In this document: one piece after another, positions 45,644 through 55,510 of the stretch
Position numbering within the stretch: the first letter of the stretch is position 1
Layout of the letters: each line of letters opens with the position of its first letter
From: Keratinibaculum paraultunense
Lineage (GTDB): Bacteria; Bacillota; Clostridia; Tissierellales; Tepidimicrobiaceae
Length of the DNA: 64,000 bases
NCBI RefSeq assembly: GCF_016767175.1
Contig: NZ_CP068564.1
Span: 992,001-1,056,000, forward strand
Direction: 5' to 3'
Program-made: the position numbers and the translations under genes
The notes under the pieces: model-generated
Told to the model about the DNA's origin: nothing
What the model saw: the letters and a program-made list of their open reading frames with translations, nothing else
The model's database searches: none

Positions 45644-47086
45644 TTACTTATATTTATTAATTATTTCATCAATTTTTAGTTTGTCAATGGGACTAAAACA
45701 TAGTGGGCATACCTCAATCTTTGATAATATATATTTATATTGTTTTAAGTATTCATCTAACATTAGAGAAATATTTTTTATTTGTTTTTTAATATCAAGT
45801 TTTGTATCATTAATAGTTTTATATATTTTATTATAATCTTTTAATTTTATTATTCTATTTATTTTATTTTCAAGTAAATTATTTGTATAAATAACTTGTT
45901 CAAGATTTTTAAATTCATCCGTATAAATAATACCAATTGAAATATTTTTATTTATATTGTTTAATTTATTGTTTAGTTTTACTAGTTTATCTAATCTTAA
46001 TATCTTTTTTTCAATAAAACTAAGATCATATTGAATTTTGTGTATTTCTTCCAATTTAATTAACAATTTTTTGTTTTTTAAAATATCATTTTTTATATAA
46101 TTATAACTTTTGTTAAGATTATTGAGTTGTTCTATTTTATCATTATATAAATTAATTTTTTCTAATAAATTTTCAACTGTGAAAGTATTTTTTAAAACTT
46201 TAACTAAATTACTATTATGCTTAATTTGTTCCCTAATATTATTAAGTTCATAATATTTATCACTTAAATATATATGTTTTTTAATATCCTGAGATAGTCT
46301 TCGTTCTATTGTTATAATTTTATCAATATTATTAAGTTTTCTTAAATAATCTTCCATTAGTTTTATTTCTTTGTTTAATTTATTTAGCTCATTTCGCAAA
46401 AAGTCCAATTTTGTTAATTTTTGTTCACTCTTATATATAAAATGTTTAACTTTATCTAATTCCTCAATTCTATCTATTAAATTATCTAAATATTCATATT
46501 CTTCCAAGTTATTGTAAAGAACGTCTAAAGTTTCCTCATAAGATTTTTTCTTTATATTTAAATTCCTTATATCTTTTAAAGTATCTTTTAAAGCATCATC
46601 TACTATATGCACTCCAACTAATCTACCAATAGCATTAGCTCTTACAGAACTCTTTTCTGAAATAAGAAAAGGTCCTTCTAATTGTTCACTTATATTAATA
46701 GAGTTAGTTTGATTACTATCTAGAGGAACCTTTCTTATGGAAGTTGCAGCTATGATTTCCTTAGGAACTAAAGTTCCAAAACCTTCAAATATTTTTTCAT
46801 TTCCCTCTTTATCATATAAAATATATAAGTTTTTACTTTTGCTTCTATATCTTTTGATTTTGGTATTATCACTGAAAGTAACTGTTACACTACATTCACT
46901 TTCACCTTCTCTTATAAAAAAATCCCCAGAAGGTTCATTGTATAAAACCCATTTTAAAGCTCTGATTATAGCAGTTTTACCTTGATCTGATGGACCAACT
47001 ATAACATTCAAACTAGAATCAAACTCTATTTCCGTGTATTTATGCGATTGAAAGTTTTCTAATATAAGTTTCTTTATATATTTCAT
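45644..47086 (-). CDS. N-terminal half of a split Rad50/SbcC-like ATPase ending in a zinc hook
   Basis: About 480 aa. Rad50-type N-lobe with Walker A GPSDQGKT at residues 31-38 and a Q-loop region (NISEQLEGPFLIS). It is followed by about 270 aa of coiled coil and a zinc-hook CPLC at 460-463, only 17 residues before the end. Canonical Rad50 continues back through a second coil to the C-lobe; this chain stops at the hook. Start ATG 47086 has AGGAG 12 nt upstream; ATG 47098 is directly on the ribosome site. It overlaps or abuts the nuclease gene. Confidence 0.83.
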   Translation of the reverse strand: MKYIKKLILENFQSHKYTEIEFDSSLNVIVGPSDQGKTAIIRALKWVLYNEPSGDFFIREGESECSVTVTFSDNTKIKRYRSKSKNLYILYDKEGNEKIFEGFGTLVPKEIIAATSIRKVPLDSNQTNSINISEQLEGPFLISEKSSVRANAIGRLVGVHIVDDALKDTLKDIRNLNIKKKSYEETLDVLYNNLEEYEYLDNLIDRIEELDKVKHFIYKSEQKLTKLDFLRNELNKLNKEIKLMEDYLRKLNNIDKIITIERRLSQDIKKHIYLSDKYYELNNIREQIKHNSNLVKVLKNTFTVENLLEKINLYNDKIEQLNNLNKSYNYIKNDILKNKKLLIKLEEIHKIQYDLSFIEKKILRLDKLVKLNNKLNNINKNISIGIIYTDEFKNLEQVIYTNNLLENKINRIIKLKDYNKIYKTINDTKLDIKKQIKNISLMLDEYLKQYKYILSKIEVCPLCFSPIDKLKIDEIINKYK

Positions 47087-47087
47087 A

Positions 47088-48077
47088 TCAAAATTCATCT
47101 CCTAAACTTTTCATTTGGGAGTTAGATATTCTTCTTAATGCTTCTTTTTTTACTTCTTCTGGTACTCCTTCTGCATTAGATACTTCCATTAATATTTCGT
47201 TTATTTCTAGTTTTTCAAAATTTACTGCAGTATCTATAGATTGTTTGAAATCAAAAAGTTTTTCTGATTTGAATATATGATCTTCTATTTCTTTTCTATC
47301 TAAAACATCTAAGCCATGAGCTGCAGATTTTAATTGAATCAATTCTACATCAATATGATGATTATTCAAATTTATTAATACGACTTTAGGCATTCGTTCT
47401 ATTTCTGTTAAACTATTAGTTATTCTTATAAGACTGCCAGGATTTATAAAATATTTATTATCAATTTTTATAATGCCAAAACCTGAGTGATAATGTCCAG
47501 ATAAAGTAATATCAGCTTGTGTATCAATTATATCTTCAATTAAAGTATAAGGTATACCTTTGATAAAAGGTTTATTTAAAAGCATACCATGAACCATGTG
47601 AATAGAATAATCAACATCATCAGATACATCTTTTACTATATAATTAGATTTATTTTTTTCATTATCTATATTATATGTATAAGATTTTCCAGTCAATTGA
47701 ACTTTTACACCATTTTTATTTAAAAATATTTTTTCCTCATCTTTTATTATTCTTACTACATTTAATGTATCTAATAAACCAAGCATAGTTCTATCTATAG
47801 TTTGAGGATTATGACCATAGATATCATGATTTCCACAAATAGTATATATTGGCACTTTTATATTGTTCAACATAGATGCAAAATGTCCCACCACAGAAAC
47901 AGAGACATCAGGTCTATCAAATAAATCCCCTCCATGTAGAAGAAAATCTACATCATATTTTTTAACAATTTCATTTACTTCTAAAATCTTTTTTTCAAGT
48001 GTTTTATATAAATCATCTTTTCTGTTTTTAGGTGTAGTTCCTCTAATATGTGTATCTGTAATAAAAAGTAATCTCAA
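47088..48077 (-). CDS. Mre11/SbcD-like metallophosphoesterase
   Basis: 329 aa, calcineurin-like phosphoesterase. Dinuclear metal motifs: DTHIRG (residues 7-12), GGDLFDRP near 50, GNHDIYG near 85, HMVHG near 157 and GHYHSG near 190. The C-terminal capping/Rad50-binding region is present. TTG start after AAGGAG. Partner of the split ATPase; downstream of recA, so probably DNA end processing. Confidence 0.87.
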   Translation of the reverse strand: MRLLFITDTHIRGTTPKNRKDDLYKTLEKKILEVNEIVKKYDVDFLLHGGDLFDRPDVSVSVVGHFASMLNNIKVPIYTICGNHDIYGHNPQTIDRTMLGLLDTLNVVRIIKDEEKIFLNKNGVKVQLTGKSYTYNIDNEKNKSNYIVKDVSDDVDYSIHMVHGMLLNKPFIKGIPYTLIEDIIDTQADITLSGHYHSGFGIIKIDNKYFINPGSLIRITNSLTEIERMPKVVLINLNNHHIDVELIQLKSAAHGLDVLDRKEIEDHIFKSEKLFDFKQSIDTAVNFEKLEINEILMEVSNAEGVPEEVKKEALRRISNSQMKSLGDEF

Positions 48078-48094
48078 TGATTGCCACTCCTTGC

Positions 48095-48124
48095 AAATAA
48101 ACCTCCTTTAAAGGAGGTTTATTT
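48095..48124 (-). terminator. Hairpin between recA and the nuclease gene
   Basis: Perfect inverted repeat AAATAAACCTCC-TTTAAA-GGAGGTTTATTT touching the recA stop codon. T-rich arm only, so read-through into the nuclease operon is possible. Confidence 0.6.
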
Positions 48125-49200
48125 TATTTTCCTTTTTCTTCTTTTTCTTTTGACTCAATCTTTTTTTCATTATTATTATCGTTATTATCTAAATTTGGAT
48201 TTTGAGATGTTAATCCAAATTGTTCTCTTATTTTGTTTTCTATTTCCTGTGCAATTTCTGGGTTTTCTTTTAAAAAATCTTTGGCATTTTCTCTTCCTTG
48301 TCCAAGTCTATGTTCACCATAACTATACCAAGATCCAGATTTATTGATTATCTCTGCATCAACTCCAGCATCTAATATATTTCCTTCTTTTGATATACCG
48401 GTACCATACATTATATCAAATTCAGCTTGTTTAAAGGGTGGAGCTAGCTTGTTTTTTACTACCCTAACTCTAGTTCTATTACCAAGTATGTTATCTCCTT
48501 GTTTTATTGAATCAATTCTTCTAACATCGAGCCGTATACTTGCATAAAACTTTAAAGCTCTTCCTCCTGTTGTAGTTTCTGGATTACCAAACATTACACC
48601 AACCTTTTCTCTTAATTGGTTAATGAAAATTAAAGTAGTATTAGATTTATTAATTGCTCCTGCTAATTTTCTTAATGCTTGAGACATTAATCTAGCCTGC
48701 AGTCCTACATGGCTGTCACCCATTTCCCCTTCAATTTCTGCCTTAGGTACAAGAGCAGCTACTGAATCTACTACCACTATATCAACAGCACCGCTCCTTA
48801 CTAAAGCTTCAGCAATTTCCAATGCTTGTTCACCTGTATCAGGTTGGGATACTATTAAGTTATCTATATCGACCCCTAATTTTCTTGCATAAATAGGATC
48901 TAAAGCATGTTCTGCATCTATAAAAGCAGCAATACCGTCCAATTTTTGAGCTTCAGCAATTGCATGTAATGCTACAGTAGTTTTTCCTGATGATTCTGGA
49001 CCGAATATTTCAACTATTCTTCCTCTAGGTAGTCCACCAATACCAAGAGCAATATCTAAATCTAAAGAACCTGTTGGTATTACATCGATATTTTGAATGT
49101 CAGTGTCCCCTAATATCATGATAGAGCCCTTACCAAATTGTTTTTCAATTTGGTTTATAGCAATATCTAAAGCTTTCTTTTTTTCATTTTTATCAGTCAT
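48124..49200 (-). CDS. recA: Recombinase RecA
   Basis: 358 aa. ATP-binding GPESSGKTT at residues 67-75, MAW-type linker [15 protein letters not shown], Walker [10 protein letters not shown]1/L2 loops ([28 protein letters not shown]), and variable acidic/Asn-rich C-terminus. Drives strand exchange and LexA cleavage. Its promoter carries a LexA box. Confidence 0.97.
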   Translation of the reverse strand: MTDKNEKKKALDIAINQIEKQFGKGSIMILGDTDIQNIDVIPTGSLDLDIALGIGGLPRGRIVEIFGPESSGKTTVALHAIAEAQKLDGIAAFIDAEHALDPIYARKLGVDIDNLIVSQPDTGEQALEIAEALVRSGAVDIVVVDSVAALVPKAEIEGEMGDSHVGLQARLMSQALRKLAGAINKSNTTLIFINQLREKVGVMFGNPETTTGGRALKFYASIRLDVRRIDSIKQGDNILGNRTRVRVVKNKLAPPFKQAEFDIMYGTGISKEGNILDAGVDAEIINKSGSWYSYGEHRLGQGRENAKDFLKENPEIAQEIENKIREQFGLTSQNPNLDNNDNNNEKKIESKEKEEKGK

Positions 49201-49206
49201 TTTTCT

Positions 49207-49220
49207 CCCAGTTAGCTGGG
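49207..49220 (-). promoter_or_regulatory. Hairpin next to the recA ribosome site
   Basis: CCCAG-CTAA-CTGGG directly before AGAAAAATG on the minus strand; GGGAG, a possible ribosome site, is partly in the stem. AAAGGTGG further upstream may help initiation. Confidence 0.45.
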
Positions 49221-49240
49221 ATCACCACCTTTCTTATTAA

Positions 49241-49289
49241 CGAACGCTAGTTCTATATTAATTATATATCAACTTCTAAAATTAGTCAA
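49241..49289 (-). promoter_or_regulatory. recA promoter with LexA box
   Basis: Minus strand TTGACT (49289-49284), 17-nt spacer, TATAAT (49266-49261); LexA box AGAACTAGCGTTCG (49254-49241) covers the start site, with perfect GAAC-N4-GTTC. Confidence 0.85.
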
Positions 49290-49310
49290 ACAAAAATTAA
49301 AAGGATATAT

Positions 49311-50534
49311 TTAAATAATTTTTCTTAATTCATCAAAGGCTCTTATAGCAGTTCTATTTTGAATAGCAGTCCTGTTCCCATTAAATATAGATTTAATAGC
49401 AAAAGTATCATCACTAGTAGCTATTCCAATATATACCAAACCTACAGGTTTTTTACAATTTCCTCCAGAAGGTCCAGCTATACCCGTAGTTGATAAAGTA
49501 ATATCTACACCAGTCTTGTTTAAAAGCCCTAGAGCCATCTCTAAAGCTACTTGTTCGCTAACAGCACCATATTTATTTAATGTTTCTTCTTTAACCCCTA
49601 ACTCTTCTATTTTGGACCTATTGCTATAGGTAACTATTCCTCTATCTAATACTTGGGATACGCCAGGTACTTTAGTAAAACGACTTACTATGAGTCCTCC
49701 AGTTATAGATTCACAAAATGCTATTTTCATATTTTTTTCTAATAATTTATTATAAATTACTTCTTCTATAGATTTATCCTCATAACTATATATATATTTT
49801 GATATTTTAGAATCTATTTTTTGAATAGTATTTTGTAGTAGTTTATTTACTTTTTCTTCGCTCTTTCCCTTTGCTATAACTTTTATATCTACTTTACCAT
49901 CTTTTGCATATGTTGCAATATTGGGATTATTTGAATCGTTTATTATATCTTTTAACATACTTTCTAATGCTGATTCACCTATACCTATAGTATTTATAGT
50001 TTTTATTTTTATAATATTATCCTGTTTTATTAAAGGTATAACATATTTATTAAACATTAATTTCATTTCTTCAGGAGGACCAGGAAGTAATATTAAAATT
50101 TTACCCTGATGTTCAATATATAAACCAGGAGCTGTTCCAATTTCGTTTTTTAATAAGTGACTTCCTTTTGGTATATACGCTTGTTTTATATTATTAGATG
50201 TCATAGGTTTACTCATCTTTTTAAAATAATTTTCAATCTCTTCTTTTACAGAATTGTTTAATACGAGTTCAATACCTAAAGCTTTAGCTACAATTTCCTT
50301 GGTCATATCATCATATGTAGGTCCTAAACCACCAGTAAATACAATTAAATCTGCTCTTTTCATACTAATATTTATAACATCTTCTAATAGATTTGGATTA
50401 TCTATTACTGCAGTATGATATTGAACATTTATACCCATAGATGATAATTTTTTACTAATATAATGTGTATTAGTATTTAAAGTATTGCCTAAAATTATTT
50501 CAGTTCCCACAGAAATTATTTCTCCAATCATCAT
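49311..50534 (-). CDS. cinA: CinA, nicotinamide mononucleotide deamidase / ADP-ribose pyrophosphatase-like
   Basis: About 407 aa. N-terminal MoaB-like COG1058 domain (SVGTEIILGNTLNTN; FTGGLGPTYDDMT) and C-terminal CinA deamidase domain (FCESITGGLI; TTGIAGPSGG). Start ATG 50534 follows AGGAG; GTG 50540 lies too close. Linked to recA as in many Gram-positives, though its own role is in NAD recycling and competence. Confidence 0.92.
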   Translation of the reverse strand: MMIGEIISVGTEIILGNTLNTNTHYISKKLSSMGINVQYHTAVIDNPNLLEDVINISMKRADLIVFTGGLGPTYDDMTKEIVAKALGIELVLNNSVKEEIENYFKKMSKPMTSNNIKQAYIPKGSHLLKNEIGTAPGLYIEHQGKILILLPGPPEEMKLMFNKYVIPLIKQDNIIKIKTINTIGIGESALESMLKDIINDSNNPNIATYAKDGKVDIKVIAKGKSEEKVNKLLQNTIQKIDSKISKYIYSYEDKSIEEVIYNKLLEKNMKIAFCESITGGLIVSRFTKVPGVSQVLDRGIVTYSNRSKIEELGVKEETLNKYGAVSEQVALEMALGLLNKTGVDITLSTTGIAGPSGGNCKKPVGLVYIGIATSDDTFAIKSIFNGNRTAIQNRTAIRAFDELRKII

Positions 50535-50546
50535 AATCACTCCTAT

Positions 50547-51092
50547 TTATTTTTCTCCGGCTTCTAAAACATGTTTATTTTTATATATATAATCTATACC
50601 AGATATAACTGTAAAAAACAGTGCAATGTATAATATGATCTTATCTAAAGGAATGCCTATTAATTTAAAAGGATAATTATCTACTAGTAATAATATTATA
50701 GCTATTAATTGAGTAGCAGTTTTTATTTTACCTAAAGAAGAAGCTGCTATAGTTATTCCCTCTGAAGCAGCAATTGTTCTAAATCCAGTAATAGTAAACT
50801 CTCTAGCAATTATTATTACCACAATCCAAGCAGGAATTTGGCCTAATTGAACCATTGATATAAGAGCTGTAGAAACCAGTAACTTATCTGCTAATGGATC
50901 TATAAATTTCCCAAAAGTAGTTATTTGATTTCTACTTCTAGCTATATATCCATCTAGACCATCTGTGGCAGCTGCAATTGCAAATATTAGTGCTGCTATA
51001 TAGTTACTATTGTTTAAATTTGAAAATAATACTACCATAAATAATGGAATCAGTAAAACTCGAAATATAGTTATTTTATTTGCTAAATTCAT
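50547..51092 (-). CDS. pgsA: CDP-diacylglycerol-glycerol-3-phosphate 3-phosphatidyltransferase
   Basis: 181-aa integral membrane enzyme of phosphatidylglycerol synthesis. CDP-alcohol phosphotransferase motif DGLDGYIARSRNQ followed by GKFIDPLADK (residues 44-70). Several membrane helices. The start overlaps rimO by 17 nt. Confidence 0.94.
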   Translation of the reverse strand: MNLANKITIFRVLLIPLFMVVLFSNLNNSNYIAALIFAIAAATDGLDGYIARSRNQITTFGKFIDPLADKLLVSTALISMVQLGQIPAWIVVIIIAREFTITGFRTIAASEGITIAASSLGKIKTATQLIAIILLLVDNYPFKLIGIPLDKIILYIALFFTVISGIDYIYKNKHVLEAGEK

Positions 51093-52416
51093 CTACCATC
51101 TCTCCAATCAAATCATATTCTAAACAGTCTATAATTTTAACATAAACATATTCTCCTAAATCTAACTCTTTATTAGAATATATATAAACAAAACCATCTA
51201 TTTCAGGGCTATCCATATATGTTCTACCTATATATATACCCTCTTCACATATTTCTTCTACTAATGTTAAATATACCTTTCCAATTTTTTGTTGATTCAA
51301 TTCATATGATATCTTTTGTTGTAATTCCATTAATTTATTTCTTCTGTTTTGCTTAACTATTTCTTCTACCTGTGAGTCAAAATTATATGCTGGAGTTCCT
51401 TCTTCTCTCGAATAAGTAAACACCCCTAGTTTGTCAAATTTTATATTTTTCACAAAGTTGTAGAGTTCTTGAAAATGTATCTCCTCTTCTCCAGGAAATC
51501 CTACTATAAAAGTTGTTCTTATTATTATATTTGGAATTTCTTTTCTTAATTTACTTATTAAATTTATGATATCCTCTTTAGATGTTTTTCTATTCATTTT
51601 ATTTAGTATAGGATTGCTAATATGTTGTAGTGGAATATCTACATATTTAACTACCTTTTCATTAGTTTTTATTGCATAAATTAAATCATCTGTAAAATTA
51701 TCTGGATATAAATATAGAAGTCTAATCCACTGTAAATTTTTAATTGCATTGAGTTCTTTTAATAATTCAGCTAATTTATAATCTCCATATAAATCAATAC
51801 CGTAATCAGCAGTGTTTTGAGCAATTAGTATTACTTCTTTAACACCATTTTCTGCCATATAACTTACTTCTTTAATTATATCTTCTATTTTTCTACTTCT
51901 ATATTTCCCACGTAATCTAGGAATAATACAATAGGAACAATAGTTATTACATCCTTCTGATATTTTTACGTATTCTGTAGACTTAAAATTTGTTCTTTTA
52001 ATTTCTTCTAAGTAATTTTCGTTTATATTTTTTGTTTTTTCTACTCTTTTTTCTCCTTTTTCAAGAGAATCTATTACATCTACAATATCTTTAATATTTC
52101 CTGTGCCTATTATTGCATCAACTTCATTAATTTCTTTTAACAATTCTTTAGAATATCTTTCAGCTAAACAACCTGCTAGTATTAAATATTTACAATTACC
52201 TGTATTTTTATATTTTGTCATTTCCCATATAGTTTCAATCGATTCTTCTTTTGCATCTTGAATAAAACAACAAGTATTTATTATTATTATATCTGCTTTT
52301 TCTAATGAATTGGTAATAATATAATTGTTTTTTCTTAATAATCCCATCATTAATTCTGAGTCAATTTCATTTTTTGAACAACCTAAAGTCACTATAGATA
52401 TGTTTTTTACTCCCAT
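51076..52416 (-). CDS. rimO: Ribosomal protein S12 methylthiotransferase
   Basis: Radical-SAM methylthiotransferase of Asp in uS12. N-terminal cysteines in TLGCSKNE, NTCCFIQ and AGCLAER; radical SAM CNNYCSYC near residue 150; TRAM-like C-terminal. 446 aa. Paralogue of miaB at 25742. Overlaps the ftsK end by 10 nt, so co-translated. Confidence 0.94.
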   Translation of the reverse strand: MGVKNISIVTLGCSKNEIDSELMMGLLRKNNYIITNSLEKADIIIINTCCFIQDAKEESIETIWEMTKYKNTGNCKYLILAGCLAERYSKELLKEINEVDAIIGTGNIKDIVDVIDSLEKGEKRVEKTKNINENYLEEIKRTNFKSTEYVKISEGCNNYCSYCIIPRLRGKYRSRKIEDIIKEVSYMAENGVKEVILIAQNTADYGIDLYGDYKLAELLKELNAIKNLQWIRLLYLYPDNFTDDLIYAIKTNEKVVKYVDIPLQHISNPILNKMNRKTSKEDIINLISKLRKEIPNIIIRTTFIVGFPGEEEIHFQELYNFVKNIKFDKLGVFTYSREEGTPAYNFDSQVEEIVKQNRRNKLMELQQKISYELNQQKIGKVYLTLVEEICEEGIYIGRTYMDSPEIDGFVYIYSNKELDLGEYVYVKIIDCLEYDLIGEMVDEFSK

Positions 52417-54566
52417 TCTTTATCGCTCCCTAATAAAGTTTTTATATCATCTTTAGTTGCTAGAACTTTTCTTGGTTTACTACCTTCATGTCCACCAATA
52501 ATTCCCCTTGCTTCCATTTCATCTATAATTCTTGCTGCTCTAGCATATCCAATTTTTAATTTTCTTTGTAATAAGGAAATTGATGCCTGTCCCTCATCTA
52601 CAACTAATTTAATGGCTTCTGGCAACAAAGCATCTGAATCATCTATGAATTTATTAATTTCCACTTCTTTTTGAATGTTTTTTAAAATATTACTATCGTA
52701 CTCTGTTATATTTTGCTTTTTTAGAAATTTAACTACTTTTTCAACTTCTTTATCACTAATGTATGCACCTTGTATACGTATTGGTTTAGAAGAGTCTGAA
52801 GGGAAAAATAGCATATCTCCTTTTCCTAATAGTTTTTCTGCGCCAGCCATATCCAATATAGTTCTTGAATCTATTTGCGAAGATACGGCAAAAGAAATTC
52901 TAGAAGGTATATTAGCTTTTATAGTACCCGTTATAACATCTACCGAAGGTCTTTGAGTAGCTACTATTAAATAAATACCAGCTGCTCTTGCCATTTGTGC
53001 TAATCGACATATATAATCCTCTACCTCTTGTGCAGCTACCATCATTAAATCTGCTAATTCGTCAATTATAATAACAATTTTAAATAATTTTTCTTTTTGT
53101 TTGTTTTTTGTTTTACTGTTATATGAATTTATGTCTCGAACATTATTTTGAGCAAATATTTTATATCGTCTCTCCATTTCTTCTACAGCCCAATTTAATG
53201 CAAAAGCAGCTTTCTTAGGTTCAGTAACAACTGGTATTAATAAATGGGGTATCCCATTATATATACTTAATTCTACTACTTTCGGATCTATTAGCAATAA
53301 CTTAACTTCGTCAGGATGTGCTTTGAATAATATACTTAATATTATTGTATTTATGCATACAGACTTTCCAGAACCAGTAGCACCAGCAATCAACAAATGA
53401 GGCATTTTATCTATAGTAGATACTATGGGTTTACCTGCAATATCTTTACCTAATGTTAAAGGCAAATCACTATCTAGGTTTGTATATTCTTCAGATTTTA
53501 ATATTTCTTTTAAATTTACATTATCTTTAATTTTATTTGGGACTTCTATTCCTACTGCTGATTTCCCAGGTATAGGTGCTTCTATTCTAATATCAGATGT
53601 TGCTAAACTTAATGCTAAATCGTCTGCTAAATTAATAATTTTGCTAACTTTAACTCCTGGTGCTGGTTGAAGCTCAAAACAGGTTATAGTTGGTCCTTTA
53701 TTAATTTGGACAATTTTTGCATCAATATCAAAATTATTCATGGTTTCTTCAATTTTTTTTGCATTTTTCAATATTTCTTTTTTATTACTTTCATCTTGTT
53801 TAACAGGATTTTCTAACAAATCTAAAGGAGGTAATTTAAAATTGGTAAAGTTATATTTATTATTTGATGTAATATTATCAGTTCCTTCTTTATTAATTTT
53901 AAAATTATTATTAGAAGGGGTATTTTTAGTATAGTCATAAATTATTATTTCTTTTTTCTCTTTATTAGCAGCATTAGTAAATTTTTCTTCTTTATAGTCA
54001 GTTTTTATATTTATTTTATTATTTTGTTTTTTCTCCCATGTTTTATTGATACGTATTTTTTTTATATAATCGTTAATTCTAATTTCTGTAAATTGTAAAA
54101 TTGAAACAATGATTATAAAGCTTATAATTATATAGCTACCTATGGTACCAAATAACTTGAAGAAAATATATCCCAAAAATCCTCCAATTAATCCTCCGCC
54201 TAAACCTTCTTTACTTAATTTCAAAGATTGATTAATGCTTTTAGCAAAAGTTGTAAATTTTTGATTTTTTATATTTAAAAGCGTTAAAAAACAAATAAAT
54301 AATGTAAAAATATAAATAGATTTTTTATCATCTTCAATATTAACTTTATTTATTATAAACAACAAACCTAATGCTAAAATTATAACAGGAAATATGTATC
54401 CTCCAAAACCCATGAGAGTAAAATATACATTTCTTAAAAGTATTCCTACAATTCCTGTTTTATAGCTAAATAAACTTATAGCTGAAAGTATACCAAATGA
54501 AATAAGTGCAATGCCCAATATTTCTCGATTGTATTTTTCATTTCTATCTAATTTTTTTTTACTCAA
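52407..54566 (-). CDS. ftsK: DNA translocase FtsK/SpoIIIE
   Basis: About 719 aa. Four N-terminal membrane segments (within residues 20-170), a low-complexity linker, then the RecA-like motor: Walker A GATGSGKSV near 400, Walker B VIIIDELADLM, and the C-terminal gamma winged helix (KIGYARAARIIDEMEARGIIG) that reads polar DNA signals. TTG 54566 is chosen, 9 nt after AAAGGG; GTG 54575 touches the site. Pumps DNA during division or sporulation. Confidence 0.94.
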   Translation of the reverse strand: MSKKKLDRNEKYNREILGIALISFGILSAISLFSYKTGIVGILLRNVYFTLMGFGGYIFPVIILALGLLFIINKVNIEDDKKSIYIFTLFICFLTLLNIKNQKFTTFAKSINQSLKLSKEGLGGGLIGGFLGYIFFKLFGTIGSYIIISFIIIVSILQFTEIRINDYIKKIRINKTWEKKQNNKINIKTDYKEEKFTNAANKEKKEIIIYDYTKNTPSNNNFKINKEGTDNITSNNKYNFTNFKLPPLDLLENPVKQDESNKKEILKNAKKIEETMNNFDIDAKIVQINKGPTITCFELQPAPGVKVSKIINLADDLALSLATSDIRIEAPIPGKSAVGIEVPNKIKDNVNLKEILKSEEYTNLDSDLPLTLGKDIAGKPIVSTIDKMPHLLIAGATGSGKSVCINTIILSILFKAHPDEVKLLLIDPKVVELSIYNGIPHLLIPVVTEPKKAAFALNWAVEEMERRYKIFAQNNVRDINSYNSKTKNKQKEKLFKIVIIIDELADLMMVAAQEVEDYICRLAQMARAAGIYLIVATQRPSVDVITGTIKANIPSRISFAVSSQIDSRTILDMAGAEKLLGKGDMLFFPSDSSKPIRIQGAYISDKEVEKVVKFLKKQNITEYDSNILKNIQKEVEINKFIDDSDALLPEAIKLVVDEGQASISLLQRKLKIGYARAARIIDEMEARGIIGGHEGSKPRKVLATKDDIKTLLGSDKEWE

Positions 54567-54612
54567 AAATATCACCCTTTGAAATTAAAACTAAATATAA
54601 AATATGACAGTA

Positions 54613-55443
54613 TTATCTTATAAAATGAGAAAATATAGTTATACAACCAATTATCCATAAATAATATGAAAAATAATGTAATTTATTTCTTTTAAGAACT
54701 TTAATTAAGAATTTAATAGCTAATATTCCTACAATAGTAGATAATAAAATTCCTATTATTAGTGGCATATCAATAGTTGTTTTGCTTCCTGTTTTTATTA
54801 CATCCATTATTCCAAGTAACCCAGCACCGAATGTTGCAGGAAGTGCCAATAAAAATGAAAATTCTGTAGCTAACGATCTATCAAATCCTCTAAATAATCC
54901 TGCTACAATAGTTGATCCAGATCTTGATATTCCAGGTATTATAGCTATTCCTTGAAAAGTTCCAACTATTAATGAATCAAGTATTGTCATTTCTTTAACT
55001 TTTTTAGCTTCATTAGGTTTTTTATTCGCTATCCAAAGTAAAAATCCTGTTACCAAAAAAGCTATTCCAATTGGTAATAAAGATGATGAATATAGCTTTT
55101 CAAAAAAATCTTCAAATAACAATCCAATGATTGCTGTAGGGATACTTCCTATTATGATTAGTAATGCTAATTTTTGATAGTCATTAGTAATTTTAAATTT
55201 CTTATTTTTTATTCCATCCCTTAACATTTTAAAGAACTCAACTATTATATTCATTATATCATTAAAATATACTATTACTATTGAAATCAGAGTCCCAAAA
55301 TGAAGCATTTCAGTAAAAAAAAGATTTCCTTCCTTAATATTAAAAAAATGTTGCAGTACAACTAGATGTCCTGAACTACTTATAGGTAAAAATTCAGAAA
55401 TTCCTTGAAAAATGCCTAAAATTATAGCTTGAAATAATGTCAA
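54613..55443 (-). CDS. uppP: Undecaprenyl-diphosphate phosphatase
   Basis: 276-aa BacA/UppP membrane phosphatase that recycles the cell-wall lipid carrier. Motifs GISEFLPISSSGHLVV (residues 14-29) and IPGISRSGSTIVAGL near 168. Eight or so membrane helices. TTG start after AAGGGGG. Confidence 0.95.
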   Translation of the reverse strand: MTLFQAIILGIFQGISEFLPISSSGHLVVLQHFFNIKEGNLFFTEMLHFGTLISIVIVYFNDIMNIIVEFFKMLRDGIKNKKFKITNDYQKLALLIIIGSIPTAIIGLLFEDFFEKLYSSSLLPIGIAFLVTGFLLWIANKKPNEAKKVKEMTILDSLIVGTFQGIAIIPGISRSGSTIVAGLFRGFDRSLATEFSFLLALPATFGAGLLGIMDVIKTGSKTTIDMPLIIGILLSTIVGILAIKFLIKVLKRNKLHYFSYYLWIIGCITIFSHFIR

Positions 55444-55510
55444 AATGATTCCCCCTTATTTAAAAGTTTAGATATACTGTTGTTATTATAGCATAATTTA
55501 AATTCTTATA

